A stretch of 46,804 bases of DNA, taken from the NCBI GenBank assembly GCA_947167045.1, contig CAMVGO010000017.1, forward strand, positions 1-46,804, given 5' to 3'. The notes beneath the pieces are model-generated. The model saw only the letters and a list, made by a program, of their open reading frames with translations. It was not told where the DNA came from and made no database searches. This document shows, piece after piece, positions 8,583 to 17,778 of this stretch; position 1 is the first letter of the stretch; each line of letters opens with the position of its first letter. The translations under genes and the position numbers were made by a program. The DNA is from an uncultured Clostridia bacterium (GTDB taxonomy: Bacteria; Bacillota; Clostridia; Saccharofermentanales; Saccharofermentanaceae).

Positions 8583-9505
8583 TGCTTTCTCCTGTGCCTG
8601 TAGTTATTCCTATTATCGTAGAGCTCCGTATAGAAGCTTGAATATCTCTCATAACGGCCCCTGTCTATGAGACCTTCGGCCAGCGCATCTCTTACGACGC
8701 AGCCGTCTTCCTTGCGGTGTGAGCAGTCGTCGAACCTGCAGCCTGTCGCGATCTTCGTGATCTCAGGGAATCCGTATAAAACATCCCTGTAATCGACTCC
8801 CTGGTCTTCCAAAGAAAGAGAAGTGAATCCGGGAGTGTCGCAGATAAAGCCGTCGAAAAACTCGTGAAGCTCGACGTGTCTCGTCGTATGCTTTCCCCTC
8901 TTTATCTTGCTGCTGACTTCGCCGGTCTGCATTACGTCAAAGCCGAGAAGAGAATTGCATAAAGTGCTCTTTCCGACGCCAGAAGGGCCGGCAAAAGCGG
9001 CAATTCCATCACCTATTATATCCTTAAGATCACTTTTGGTAAGTGGCTTTTGGGGTGAAGATACGAGAACTTCATACCCGGCATTAGTATAAACTGAACA
9101 AAGCCTTGAAGAGTCATCCGAATTAAGGTCTGACTTGGTGAATACGATCACAGGCTTTATGTCGCTCAGAGAGCAGACAAGGAGCATCTTGTCGAGCAGC
9201 GTGAGGTCCGGAACGGGATCTGAAACCGAGAACGTAAGGAGCATCAGGGACAGGTTTGCGACAGGAGGCCTTGCGATAAAGCTCGTCCTGTCCTCTATGT
9301 CAGTGATAACGTATTCGACATCGGGATCTCCCGAAGGCACGATCGTAACACGGTCGCCTATCGCAGGCTTGATTCCCTTGAGCCTGAATGCACCCCTTGC
9401 GGCGCAGAGCGCGTAGCAGAATCCGCCGTCTTTACTGAATCTGACGGTATAGACGCCACCAACGCCCTTTGTTATAACTCCGCGAAAAGCATCCGTTCCT
9501 TCCAT
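8579..9505 (-). CDS. rsgA: Small-subunit ribosome-assembly GTPase RsgA
   Basis: A circularly permuted GTPase that checks late maturation of the 30S subunit. Order of parts from the chosen start: an OB-fold (residues 1-70), the NKxD-like motif TKSD, the P-loop GPSGVGKST, the switch region RGKHTTRH, DTPGF, and a C-terminal zinc knuckle with C, C, H and C in the GCRFDDCSH to GCVVRD stretch. I chose the ATG at 9505 (308 residues), because the next upstream start is a GTG at 9553 inside the kinase gene and the added 16 residues do not look like the family's N-terminus. Neither start has a strong ribosome site. Confidence 0.92.
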   Translation of the reverse strand: MEGTDAFRGVITKGVGGVYTVRFSKDGGFCYALCAARGAFRLKGIKPAIGDRVTIVPSGDPDVEYVITDIEDRTSFIARPPVANLSLMLLTFSVSDPVPDLTLLDKMLLVCSLSDIKPVIVFTKSDLNSDDSSRLCSVYTNAGYEVLVSSPQKPLTKSDLKDIIGDGIAAFAGPSGVGKSTLCNSLLGFDVMQTGEVSSKIKRGKHTTRHVELHEFFDGFICDTPGFTSLSLEDQGVDYRDVLYGFPEITKIATGCRFDDCSHRKEDGCVVRDALAEGLIDRGRYERYSSFYTELYDNRNNYRHRRKQ

Positions 9506-9518
9506 CTGATACCGGCCG

Positions 9519-11663
9519 CTATCCGGGCTGACCCTCGTTGCCGCCCTGTTCACCGCCCGGGTTGCCGCCCTGTTCAGGGACAGGTGTAGGCGTAGGCGGA
9601 ACAGGTGTATCCGTCGGCGGTACGGGCGTCGGTATCGGTGTATTGGTCGGCGGTACAGGCGTTGCCGTCGGCGGAGGTGTCGGAGTAGGAGTCGGGAGTG
9701 CCGCGAATACCGCGGTGAACGTCATGCTCTCCTTTACAACGAATGTATATGTGGCTGAAACAGCCAGAGTATTTCCGTAAGCGTCGAGCCAGCAGTCGAA
9801 CTTGAATCCTGTCGCGGGCGTTGCCGTGAGCGTTACCTGCGTATTGAGGTCGTACATGCCGCCGCCTGTTACCGTACCGCTGCCATTGACAAGGATCTCG
9901 ACCTTAGCCTGCGGAGGTGTGGGAGTGGGCGTGCCGCCGTTCTGGTAATCCTCTTTTGTTCCGACATAGAGCTTGACTGTGGACTTTCTTGCAACAGTCG
10001 TGCCGGATACAGGATTCGTAAGGATGACGTACTGCTGTCCGGCAGGAAGCGCGAGAACTTCAGGTGAACCCTCTACGGTGTAGTTGAGGTTGCTGTCTTC
10101 AAGTTTCTGAACGGCATCCGCAACGCTCTTACCTACAACGTCGGGAACCACTGCAGATGAAGGCTCAGTAGCATAAACGACGATGATGGTGTCGCCTCTC
10201 AATACCTGAGTGCCGGCCTCCGGCTCGGTCCTTATTACGAGTCCGGGTTCAACTGAATCGGAAGGCTCGGGACGGAACGAGACGATCAGGCCCAGGTTCT
10301 TAAGCGATGTCGCGCAAGTCTCGTAGTTAGTATTCGCATAATCCTGAAGGACGATGGATTCGTCAACCGAGGATACGGTGATGACGAGATTGCTTATCTT
10401 GCTGGCCGTCGAAATGACCACACCCTGCTGGATGCTCTGGTCGATAACGATGCCGGGTTCATAAGCGTCGGTAACCCTGTATGTTACGGAGTAGCTGACG
10501 CCCGATGCATCGAGCTTCTTGATGACTTCGTCCGCCGTGAGGCCCACATAGTTTTCGACCTCATAATCGGTATTCTCCTCTATCTGTGTCGCATTGCCGA
10601 CAGCCTTGACGACAAGTATGCCGATGCCGATAAGCACACCGACGATGACAACGATGATGAGAGCCAGGAGAACATTATCCCTGAATCTGGAGATGCGCCT
10701 GGATTCGGCGCTCTTCTCGATCTCGGAGATCTTCTCGTATTCAGGATCCTGCCTGAAAGAGATGTTCGTATCCGTGTTCGTATTCTTTTCGGGAACATTG
10801 GTAATGACGCCGTATACGCCGTTCGGATCAACTAGCAGCGAGTCGAGCTCCGTAACGAGCTGACGCATGGTCTGATAGCGTCTCTCGGGCGATTTCTGCA
10901 TACATTTCGCGATGATGGAATCGAGACCTTTGGGGATGCCCTGCATCAGTGATGAAGGGACCGGCGGCGTCTCCTGAAGATGTTTTACCGCAATGGCCAC
11001 GTTCGAATCGCCGTCAAAAGGAAGTCTTCCCGTTACCATCTCGAAAAGCGTAACGCCCAGAGAATAGATGTCGGACTGGGGACCGACATTTCCGCCCCTC
11101 GCCTGCTCGGGCGAGAAATAATGAACAGAGCCCATCTGGACGCCGGTCATAGTGATGGTGGTCGAAGAAGCCGCACGTGCGATACCGAAGTCCGTGATCT
11201 TAGCGACGCGGTCTCTGGAGATCAGGATGTTCTGGGGTTTGATGTCCCTGTGCACGATGCCGTTCTGGTGAGCGTAATCGAGTGCAAGACCGATCTGGAT
11301 GACGATCGGGACGGCATTCCTCCAGTCGAGGTGACCGTTCTGATTGATGAGGTCCTTAACCGTGATGCCTTCAATGTATTCCTGAACGATGTATCTGAAG
11401 TTGCCTTCGTGACCTACGCCGTAAACCTTTACGATGTTCGCGTGATTAAGGGAAGCAACCGACTTTGCCTCCGCATCGAATCTTCTGATGAACTCGTCAT
11501 CGGAAGAAAACTCGGGCTTTAAGATCTTAATGGCGACGTTGACGCCGGTATTCATGTCGATACCGAGATAAACGTTAGCCATACCGCCGGAACCGATAAG
11601 CTTTACGATCCTGTATTTATTCGCAAATATCATGCCCTCAGGGCCGTGAACCTGATTAGCCAT
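9519..11663 (-). CDS. prkC: PASTA-domain Ser/Thr protein kinase, PrkC/PknB type
   Basis: A 714-residue membrane kinase that senses muropeptides or lipid II and phosphorylates cell-wall and translation targets. The kinase domain covers about 17-275: GSGGMANVY, K46, HRDIKPQN (D140), DFG 158-160, and the GSVHYFSPEQARG segment. A transmembrane helix spans 331-352. Three PASTA repeats follow (about 366-570). Unusually, these are followed by an InlB-B-repeat-like domain (about 585-652, GYxFxxW-type CWLDAYGN and FTAVF), a Pro/Thr repeat (about 655-695) and a Gly/Gln/Asn tail. AGGGGG precedes the start. The partner phosphatase gene lies 8 bp upstream. Confidence 0.94.
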   Translation of the reverse strand: MANQVHGPEGMIFANKYRIVKLIGSGGMANVYLGIDMNTGVNVAIKILKPEFSSDDEFIRRFDAEAKSVASLNHANIVKVYGVGHEGNFRYIVQEYIEGITVKDLINQNGHLDWRNAVPIVIQIGLALDYAHQNGIVHRDIKPQNILISRDRVAKITDFGIARAASSTTITMTGVQMGSVHYFSPEQARGGNVGPQSDIYSLGVTLFEMVTGRLPFDGDSNVAIAVKHLQETPPVPSSLMQGIPKGLDSIIAKCMQKSPERRYQTMRQLVTELDSLLVDPNGVYGVITNVPEKNTNTDTNISFRQDPEYEKISEIEKSAESRRISRFRDNVLLALIIVVIVGVLIGIGILVVKAVGNATQIEENTDYEVENYVGLTADEVIKKLDASGVSYSVTYRVTDAYEPGIVIDQSIQQGVVISTASKISNLVITVSSVDESIVLQDYANTNYETCATSLKNLGLIVSFRPEPSDSVEPGLVIRTEPEAGTQVLRGDTIIVVYATEPSSAVVPDVVGKSVADAVQKLEDSNLNYTVEGSPEVLALPAGQQYVILTNPVSGTTVARKSTVKLYVGTKEDYQNGGTPTPTPPQAKVEILVNGSGTVTGGGMYDLNTQVTLTATPATGFKFDCWLDAYGNTLAVSATYTFVVKESMTFTAVFAALPTPTPTPPPTATPVPPTNTPIPTPVPPTDTPVPPTPTPVPEQGGNPGGEQGGNEGQPG

Positions 11664-11671
11664 AATTCCCC

Positions 11672-12418
11672 CTATAATTCAACGGCGGGCTCTGCCCTGC
11701 CTATTGTTACCGTAATGTTGTCACTGCTCTTTCCTTCAAGAGCCTGTGCGATGAGCCTGGAGCAAATGCCCTCAAGATCACCGCGCGCCCTGGCGCAGGC
11801 CTTGAACTGTTCGTTGCTCATGGCGGCATATAACCCGTCAGAGCACAGGAAGACCAAATCGCCGTAACTTATATTATAACTGTAAATGTCGGGATTGAGA
11901 TACTGATTCTCTCCCAGCACCTTAAACAGCCTGCTCCTTCCGGGATGATGCTTTGCCTCATCCTCGGTAATGAGTCCCTGCTTTATGAGCCTGCCGGCCT
12001 CGTTGTGATCCTCCGTGAGCTTTATCAGCTCAGAACCGTGGAGCATGTATCCTCTAGTGTCGCCGATGTGGGCAATGGTGAGCTCCGTGCCCTTCATGAG
12101 CGCAATGGTAAGCGTCGTACACATGCCAAGGCGCTCCCTGTGCTCCAGGCAGTCCTTAAGGATCTTTATGTTCGCCTTGTTGAAGACCGTCTTAAGATAT
12201 GAAGGCAGCGCTTTCCTGTCTTTTACGAAAGGAAGGCTTTCCTTGAGTTCCTCTATGACGGAATCGACTGCGATGCGGCTCGCGATCTCGCCACATGCTT
12301 CTCCTCCGACACCGTCAGCCACCGCCATACAAAGGACGTTGCCGACTATCTCGTAGCCGAAACTGTCTTCGTTCATGTCCCTTACGGGACCCTTGTCCGT
12401 CATGCCGAATACTCTCAC
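11672..12418 (-). CDS. prpC: PP2C-family protein phosphatase, partner of the PASTA kinase
   Basis: A 248-residue metal-dependent Ser/Thr phosphatase that removes the phosphates placed by the neighbouring kinase. PPM motifs are all present: RDMNEDSF near 14-21, VADGVGGEACGEIAS near 34-48, THI-type TIAHIGDTRGYML, LCSDGL, and SSDNITV near the C-terminus, with Asp residues for two Mn or Mg ions. Length matches the stand-alone bacterial PrpC/Stp type. Its start overlaps rlmN by 4 bp, and the kinase follows 8 bp downstream. Confidence 0.94.
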   Translation of the reverse strand: MRVFGMTDKGPVRDMNEDSFGYEIVGNVLCMAVADGVGGEACGEIASRIAVDSVIEELKESLPFVKDRKALPSYLKTVFNKANIKILKDCLEHRERLGMCTTLTIALMKGTELTIAHIGDTRGYMLHGSELIKLTEDHNEAGRLIKQGLITEDEAKHHPGRSRLFKVLGENQYLNPDIYSYNISYGDLVFLCSDGLYAAMSNEQFKACARARGDLEGICSRLIAQALEGKSSDNITVTIGRAEPAVEL

Positions 12419-13452
12419 TGCTCCGCCTCTATCGTTCCTCTTCTGAGCTGTCCGCAGGCAGCCATTATGTCCGATCCCATCTCGCGCCTTATGGTCGCAT
12501 TGATGCCTCCGGATTCAAGGATGTCCCTGAACTGCTTTACCTTTGCGGGAGAAGCCGACTGGAATACCGTTCCCGGCACTTTGTTTGCCGCGATGAGATT
12601 GACGTGATAAAGCCCGCCCTTTAAGAGCTTTACGAGCTCTGATGCACACTGGGGAGTGTCATTGACGCCTGCGAAAAGACTGTACTCAAAAGTCACTCTC
12701 CTGTTGGTCTTTGCGGTATATTCCCTGCATGCTCCCATGAGCTGCTCTATGGAATACGCCTTTGCCACAGGCATAAGCTTTTTGCGGAGTTCGTCGTTCG
12801 GCGCGTGAAGCGATACCGCAAGATTCACCTGAAGACCCGCTTTGGTGAATTCCTCAATCTTGGGCACGAGTCCGCATGTGGACAGGGTTATATGTCTGGC
12901 GCCCAGATTCAGGCCTTCGGGATCGTTCGCGAGTCTTATGAATCCCATGACGTTTTCGTAGTTGTCGAAAGGCTCGCCGATACCCATGATGACAACGCTG
13001 TGGACCCTCTCGCCAAGCACTTTCTGTGTGACTGTCACCTGTGCCAGGAGTTCGCCCGAAGAAAGATCTCTGCCGAACCCGATCTTCGCGGACGCACAGA
13101 AAGCGCAGCCCATCTTGCATCCGGCCTGGGAAGAAATACATACGGATATGCCCGTCTTATATCTCATGGCAACAGTCTCTATTATGTTTCCGTCGTGAAG
13201 CGCATAAACGAATTTTTCCGTACCGTCGAGCTTTGATACCAGATGCTGTCTTAAGTCGAACCCGCCGAAGATAAAGTCCTCTTCCAGCATCGCCCTGACG
13301 TTTTTCGGGACATTGGTCATGTCGCCGGTCTTAACGCAGCCTGAAGACAGCCAGCCGTATATCTGCGAAGCGCGGTATTTCGGAACGCCGCGTCCTTCGC
13401 ACCAGGCAGTAAGGTCTTTTTGTGTCAGATCAAGACAGAACTTTTCTCTCAA
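12415..13452 (-). CDS. rlmN: Dual-specificity 23S rRNA/tRNA adenine-C2 methyltransferase RlmN
   Basis: A 345-residue radical-SAM enzyme that methylates C2 of A2503 in 23S rRNA and A37 in some tRNAs. The iron-sulfur motif CxxxCxxC is at C112, C116 and C119 (SQAGCKMGCAFCAS). The C-terminal Cys in SDIMAACGQL fits the residue that carries the transient methyl group. VVIMGIGEPFDNYENV, ITLSTCGLVPKI and LAVSLHAPND are typical of the family. It overlaps both neighbours, rsmB and prpC, by 4 bp. Confidence 0.96.
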   Translation of the reverse strand: MREKFCLDLTQKDLTAWCEGRGVPKYRASQIYGWLSSGCVKTGDMTNVPKNVRAMLEEDFIFGGFDLRQHLVSKLDGTEKFVYALHDGNIIETVAMRYKTGISVCISSQAGCKMGCAFCASAKIGFGRDLSSGELLAQVTVTQKVLGERVHSVVIMGIGEPFDNYENVMGFIRLANDPEGLNLGARHITLSTCGLVPKIEEFTKAGLQVNLAVSLHAPNDELRKKLMPVAKAYSIEQLMGACREYTAKTNRRVTFEYSLFAGVNDTPQCASELVKLLKGGLYHVNLIAANKVPGTVFQSASPAKVKQFRDILESGGINATIRREMGSDIMAACGQLRRGTIEAEQ

Positions 13453-14870
13453 GACTCTTCATCCTTTCTGTCTCTTTCCATGCGGCAGATAAAGAAGCCT
13501 TCGCACTTGTCTATGTGAGGAAGGAGTGTGATCATGCCGTTCTCCGCGCGCTCTTCGCGCTCCTCATCCATGTAGATGCCTTCCGGAAGGTACGGCTTGA
13601 TGGATACCGTATGGAATCTCTTGTGCTCAGCGAGGAATGCCTCGATCTGATTCTCGTTCTCGTCGGAGTTGAGCGTGCATGTGCAGTATATGAGCGTTCC
13701 GCCGGGACGGAGCATCTTTGCCGCATGTTCCAATATCGAATACTGAAGAGGAATGAGTTCATCCAACTCTTCGTAAGTGAATTTCTCCCTGATATCGGGC
13801 TTTCTTCCGAGAAGTCCAAGGCCGCTGCAAGGAACGTCGCAGAGCACGATGTCATATGTCTTCTTGGAATCCCTGTCATCCTTATGGATGTTCGAAGCAT
13901 CGGCGCAGATCGTCTCTATCGAAGTCAGCCCCAGTCTCTCGCAGTTGTCCCTTACGAGCTTGAGCCTTGCCTCATTGATGTCTAATGCGATTATGTAAAG
14001 ATCGTCGCGGCACATCTGGGCCATGTGGGTCGATTTGCCGCCGGGAGCGGCGCAGCAGTCGAGGATCTTGTCGGCGACTCTCGGATGTGCGACATGGGAT
14101 GCGAGCATTGCACCCTGCCCCTGAACGAACATACCGAACTTATTGAATGCTTCTGATTTCTCCAGGCCGTTAAGTCCGCCCGTTATCTCGACACAGTCGG
14201 GAATGAATCCGCCCTTTACTGCTGTGATTCCTTCCTTCTTCAGTTCATTTATCACAGTCTCCTGATCGGCCTTATGCGCGTCGAACCTAACCGTGATGTG
14301 TGCGGGTTCCAAGAAAGCCTTACCGATCTCGAGTGCTTCCTGCTTGCCGAAATCCTTCTTTAAGATTCCGTATATCTCAGGCTTTAAGGAAACCCTTATG
14401 CCGGGCTTAAACTGCTCCAGGTATCTTTTAGCCTCAGGGCACTCGGTGAACTTCCTTAATACGGCGTTCACGTAGCCCGAAGCCTTGTAATTGTATTTTT
14501 TCGTGATCTCAACGGCAGAATCGACAGCCGCATATTCGGGAATGTTGTTTCCGAACTGTATCTGCCATACAGCCATCCTTATGACCGTCCTGGAAACGGG
14601 ATCCATGGTCTCCGTCTCTTCTTTCGTAAGATGCCTAATGAGGAAATCTATCGTGAAAGTATATGTCAGAGTTCCGTAGAGCATGGCTCTGGCGAAATCC
14701 AGTTTCTTTCCGAGTTCCGAAGCGATCTTGTCGGCTTTCTTGATAACGAGATTGGAATAAGCGTCCTTCTCATATACCCAGTAGAGCATGAGGAAGCAAA
14801 GTTCCCGTTCGTTGTCGTCCGCGATTATCTTCTGCAGTTCCTTCTTCTTATACTTGATCTCGTCAGGCAT
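13449..14870 (-). CDS. rsmB: 16S rRNA cytosine-C5 methyltransferase RsmB
   Basis: A 473-residue SAM-dependent enzyme that makes m5C967 (E. coli numbering) in 16S rRNA. Residues 1-145 form the NusB-like RNA-binding domain. The methyltransferase half shows ILDCCAAPGGKS (SAM loop), CDVPCSGLG with the catalytic-release Cys, and YCTCTLNSDENE with the nucleophile Cys. A short ferredoxin-like linker (about 165-230) joins the parts. The family is usually about 440-450 residues, so this one is slightly long at its N-terminus. It follows fmt by 23 bp and overlaps rlmN by 4 bp. Confidence 0.94.
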   Translation of the reverse strand: MPDEIKYKKKELQKIIADDNERELCFLMLYWVYEKDAYSNLVIKKADKIASELGKKLDFARAMLYGTLTYTFTIDFLIRHLTKEETETMDPVSRTVIRMAVWQIQFGNNIPEYAAVDSAVEITKKYNYKASGYVNAVLRKFTECPEAKRYLEQFKPGIRVSLKPEIYGILKKDFGKQEALEIGKAFLEPAHITVRFDAHKADQETVINELKKEGITAVKGGFIPDCVEITGGLNGLEKSEAFNKFGMFVQGQGAMLASHVAHPRVADKILDCCAAPGGKSTHMAQMCRDDLYIIALDINEARLKLVRDNCERLGLTSIETICADASNIHKDDRDSKKTYDIVLCDVPCSGLGLLGRKPDIREKFTYEELDELIPLQYSILEHAAKMLRPGGTLIYCTCTLNSDENENQIEAFLAEHKRFHTVSIKPYLPEGIYMDEEREERAENGMITLLPHIDKCEGFFICRMERDRKDEES

Positions 14871-14893
14871 ATGTCCGCTCCTGTATTCCCGCC

Positions 14894-15853
14894 TCAGATG
14901 ACCGGTTTCCCGACCGCGAAATTGTGTGCGCAGTCCTTTGCATTAAGACGTTTTCCGCCCGGCTGCTGCAGTTCAATTATCTTAAGGAATCCTTTTCCGC
15001 ACTTTACGATCAGATCCCCGCCCTTAGCTTTAACGACCGTACCGGGCTCAGAGTCCTTCAACTCATCCGGGACAGCTGTCTCATCGTCAAAGACCTGTGA
15101 ATCAAGCACCTTGAGTTTCTTATCGTCCTTAAGAACGAAAGCACCGGGCCATGCGCTCAGCGCCCTTACCCTGTTGTGGATATCTGATGCGTCCTGATCC
15201 CAGGTAAATTCACCTTCTTCAGGACTTATTGGCGGACAGTTCGTGGCTTTGGATTCATCCTGTTTTGTCGTGGTAAGTTTGCCTTCGACCCATGCGTCAA
15301 TGATCGACGGAAGTTTTTCCGCGCTTGCTTCAGCGAGCCTGTTCATGAGGCTTTCCGTATGCTCGTCGGGTCCTATCTCAACTTCGACTTTGTCTATGAT
15401 ATCGCCGGTATCCATGCCGGCATCCATCTTCATGAAAGTAACGCCCGTGACCTTGTCTCCTTCAAGGATCGCACGCTGCACCGGAGAGGCTCCTCTTCTT
15501 GCGGGAAGAAGGCTTCCGTGACAGTTTATGCATCCGTATTTCGGAAGATCCAAAACTGACTGTGGAAGTATCTTTCCGTATGCCGCGGTAACGATGAGGT
15601 CGGCATTGTAGGAAGCGAGCTTTTCATAAGCTTCTTCAGTCCTCAAAGTGCCCGGCTGATAAACTTCCAGACCCTTTTCTTCAGCAAATACCTTTACCGG
15701 AGGAGCCGTAAGTATATGTTTTCTTCCGACAGGCTTGTCAGGCTGGCACAATACTGCCACCACATTAAAACCGCCGTCTGTCAGAGCCTTGAGATTCGTC
15801 TCAGCGAATTCAGGCGTTCCCATGAATATTATCTTAAGTTCACGCCTGTCCAA
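14894..15853 (-). CDS. fmt: Methionyl-tRNA formyltransferase
   Basis: A 319-residue enzyme that formylates initiator Met-tRNA with 10-formyl-tetrahydrofolate. The N-terminal Rossmann domain has IIFMGTPEFAE and a catalytic segment NCHGSLLPARRGASPVQ with the Asn-His pair, followed by TGVTFMKMDAGMDTGDI, whose Asp completes the active site. The C-terminal domain, from about 205 on, binds tRNA and ends in GGKRLNAKDCAHNFAVGKPV. Length is standard. It lies 3 bp after def, and the two gene products act in sequence on the initiator formyl group. Confidence 0.95.
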   Translation of the reverse strand: MDRRELKIIFMGTPEFAETNLKALTDGGFNVVAVLCQPDKPVGRKHILTAPPVKVFAEEKGLEVYQPGTLRTEEAYEKLASYNADLIVTAAYGKILPQSVLDLPKYGCINCHGSLLPARRGASPVQRAILEGDKVTGVTFMKMDAGMDTGDIIDKVEVEIGPDEHTESLMNRLAEASAEKLPSIIDAWVEGKLTTTKQDESKATNCPPISPEEGEFTWDQDASDIHNRVRALSAWPGAFVLKDDKKLKVLDSQVFDDETAVPDELKDSEPGTVVKAKGGDLIVKCGKGFLKIIELQQPGGKRLNAKDCAHNFAVGKPVI

Positions 15854-15856
15854 GGA

Positions 15857-16339
15857 TCAGTCCTCACTGTCGTCTGTATTGTAGACCTTGCCGTCTACGG
15901 ATTTGTCTATGAAGAGAATGCCGTTAAGGTGGTCGTACTCATGGCAGATGCATCTTGCAAGGAGCTCATCTGCTTCGAGCACGAATTCCTCGCCGTTCCT
16001 GTTCAGCGCCTTGATCTTGACATGATCGGGCCTTTCAACCTCGCAAGTCTTGCCGGGAACAGAAAGGCAGCCCTCATTCGCGATCTGCGAACCGGATGTC
16101 TCCAGGATCTCGGGATTGATGAACTCGATAAGTCCATGTTCATCGCCAACGTCAACGACAAACACTCTTCTGAGCACTCCGACCTGGGGAGCTGCAATAC
16201 CGATACCTCTGCCCTCGTAATACATAGTATCTGCCATATCGTCCAGGAGCTTGATTATCCTGGGTGTTATCTCATCTACGGGTCTGCTCGTCTTTCTGAG
16301 GAGCGGATCACCTTCAAGTACCAGATTTCTTAAAGCCAT
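15857..16339 (-). CDS. def: Peptide deformylase
   Basis: A 160-residue metalloenzyme that removes the N-formyl group from nascent proteins. All three motifs are intact: GIGIAAPQ (45-52), EGCLS with metal ligand C91, and HEYDH with ligands H133 and H137 and catalytic E134. Length is that of the short bacterial type. It is the first gene of the operon. GGAGA lies about eight bases before the ATG, and a SigmaA-type promoter lies 34-62 bases upstream. Confidence 0.96.
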   Translation of the reverse strand: MALRNLVLEGDPLLRKTSRPVDEITPRIIKLLDDMADTMYYEGRGIGIAAPQVGVLRRVFVVDVGDEHGLIEFINPEILETSGSQIANEGCLSVPGKTCEVERPDHVKIKALNRNGEEFVLEADELLARCICHEYDHLNGILFIDKSVDGKVYNTDDSED

Positions 16340-16372
16340 TGTTCATGTCTCCGTTCGTATTTTTCCGCATAT

Positions 16373-16401
16373 ATTATAATTTTTAATATATAAATTAACA
16401 A
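16373..16401 (-). promoter_or_regulatory. SigmaA promoter of the def operon
   Basis: On the minus strand TTGTTA (-35, 16396-16401) and TATAAT (-10, 16373-16378) are 17 bp apart, a near-consensus vegetative promoter. Transcription should start near 16365, giving a short leader of about 25 bases before def. Confidence 0.8.
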
Positions 16402-16429
16402 GTTAAGGACAAAGGGAAACATCAATAAA

Positions 16430-16480
16430 GAAAAGCATCCCAAACATCGGAGGATATGTCGAAGTTTGGCAATGCTTTTC
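16430..16480 (-). terminator. Terminator after ahcY
   Basis: A long hairpin with GAAAAGCAT pairing to ATGCTTTTC and an inner CAAAC/GTTTG stem. On the minus strand it is followed by a modest T-rich stretch (TTTATT). It lies 27 bases past the ahcY stop and before the def promoter. Confidence 0.7.
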
Positions 16481-16506
16481 AAAAATGATTATCTGTCTTT
16501 TATAGA

Positions 16507-17766
16507 TCAAAGATCCCAGGAACTGATGTACTTCTTCTGCTCTTCCGTCAGTTCATCGATCCTGATTTCCTTCGTTGAGAGCAGTATCTCTGCAACGCGG
16601 TTGTCGATGACTTCGGGAGTCTGATATACATCGACAGGCAGTCTGTCCGGATTGTTTGCGATATACATGGCTGACTGTGCCTGAAGCGCAAAGCTCATAT
16701 CCATGATCTCAACAGGATGTCCGTCGCCTGATGCGAGGTTAACGAGTCTTCCTTCCGCGATAACGCAGACGGTCTTTCCGCTCTTGAGCTTATATCCGAT
16801 TATGTTGTGACGGAGCTCGGTCTGTTCAACGCACATTTCCTTAAGATCCTTGACGGATACCTCGCAGTCGAAATGTCCCGCATTGCAGCATACAGCGCCG
16901 TCCTTCATTGCCTCGAAATGCCTTGCAACGATGACGTCCTTGCAACCTGTGACCGTAACGAAGAAATCGCCCAGAGGAGCAGCCTCATCCATCGTCATGA
17001 CCTGATAGCCTTCCATTATGGCTTCGCAAGCCTTGACAGGATCTATCTCGGTAACGATGACCTTGGCGCCCAGGCCTTTAGCCCTCATGGCAACGCCTCT
17101 GCCGCACATGCCGTAGCCTGCGACGACCACAGTCTTGCCTGCAACGACAAGATTCGTGGTAGCCATGATGGCGGTCCATACGGATTGGCCTGTGCCGAAC
17201 CTGTTGTCGAAAAGGTGCTTGCATCTCGCATCATTTACCGCGATGACTGGATAAAGGAGCTTATCCTCGCCCTTCAGTATCTCGAGCCTGTGAACGCCCG
17301 TCGTGGTCTCTTCGCAGCCACCTCTGACCTTGCCAGCCATGTCCTTCAGCTCAGAATGCAGGAGAAGCGCAAAATCGCCTCCGTCGTCTATTACGATGTC
17401 AGGCTCAAAGCTCAGTGCTTTCTTAAGTCTTCCCCAGTATTCGTTTTCGGAATCGCCGTGGACGGCGTAGACATTCATTATGTCCATCGAAGCAAGAGCC
17501 GCTGCAACGTCATCCTGTGTGGACAACGGATTGCATCCTGTAAGTGCAACTTCAGCGCCACCCCTGGCAAGCGCTCTTGCAAGGCATGCTGTTTTCGCTT
17601 CGACATGGACGGAGACAGAGATCTTAAGGCCTTTAAAAGGCTGCTTTTCGATAAGTTCGCTCTCAATGGCTCTGAGCACGGGCATGTTGCGATATGCCCA
17701 TTCGATCTTCTCTATGCCTGAAGGTGCCAAGCTGATATCTTTTACTTCGTAGTTAAATGTACCCAT
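16507..17766 (-). CDS. ahcY: Adenosylhomocysteinase
   Basis: A 419-residue NAD-dependent enzyme that splits S-adenosylhomocysteine into homocysteine and adenosine, so relieving product inhibition of methyltransferases. Family features: SVHVEAKTACLARAL and LTGCNPLSTQDDVAAAL near the N-terminus, EETTTGVHRL, NDARCKHLFDNRFGTGQSVW (catalytic Lys and Asn region), and the NAD-binding VAGYGMCGRGVAMRAKGLGAKVIVTEIDP. It is the short bacterial/archaeal type, without the extra insert of some larger enzymes, and the C-terminus keeps a Lys/Tyr pair (EQKKYISSWDL). It lies 12 bp after the nucleoside phosphorylase gene. Confidence 0.95.
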   Translation of the reverse strand: MGTFNYEVKDISLAPSGIEKIEWAYRNMPVLRAIESELIEKQPFKGLKISVSVHVEAKTACLARALARGGAEVALTGCNPLSTQDDVAAALASMDIMNVYAVHGDSENEYWGRLKKALSFEPDIVIDDGGDFALLLHSELKDMAGKVRGGCEETTTGVHRLEILKGEDKLLYPVIAVNDARCKHLFDNRFGTGQSVWTAIMATTNLVVAGKTVVVAGYGMCGRGVAMRAKGLGAKVIVTEIDPVKACEAIMEGYQVMTMDEAAPLGDFFVTVTGCKDVIVARHFEAMKDGAVCCNAGHFDCEVSVKDLKEMCVEQTELRHNIIGYKLKSGKTVCVIAEGRLVNLASGDGHPVEIMDMSFALQAQSAMYIANNPDRLPVDVYQTPEVIDNRVAEILLSTKEIRIDELTEEQKKYISSWDL

Positions 17767-17778
17767 TGATAACTCTCC

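Noticed and set aside
9506..9553. GTG start for rsgA inside the kinase gene
   Set aside because: The extra 16 residues do not match the family and no ribosome site is evident; the ATG at 9505 fits better, although this is not certain.
16807..17721. A 304-codon open frame on the plus strand
   Set aside because: It is the antisense of ahcY, whose product is a clear enzyme with intact motifs; the plus-strand protein has no family features.
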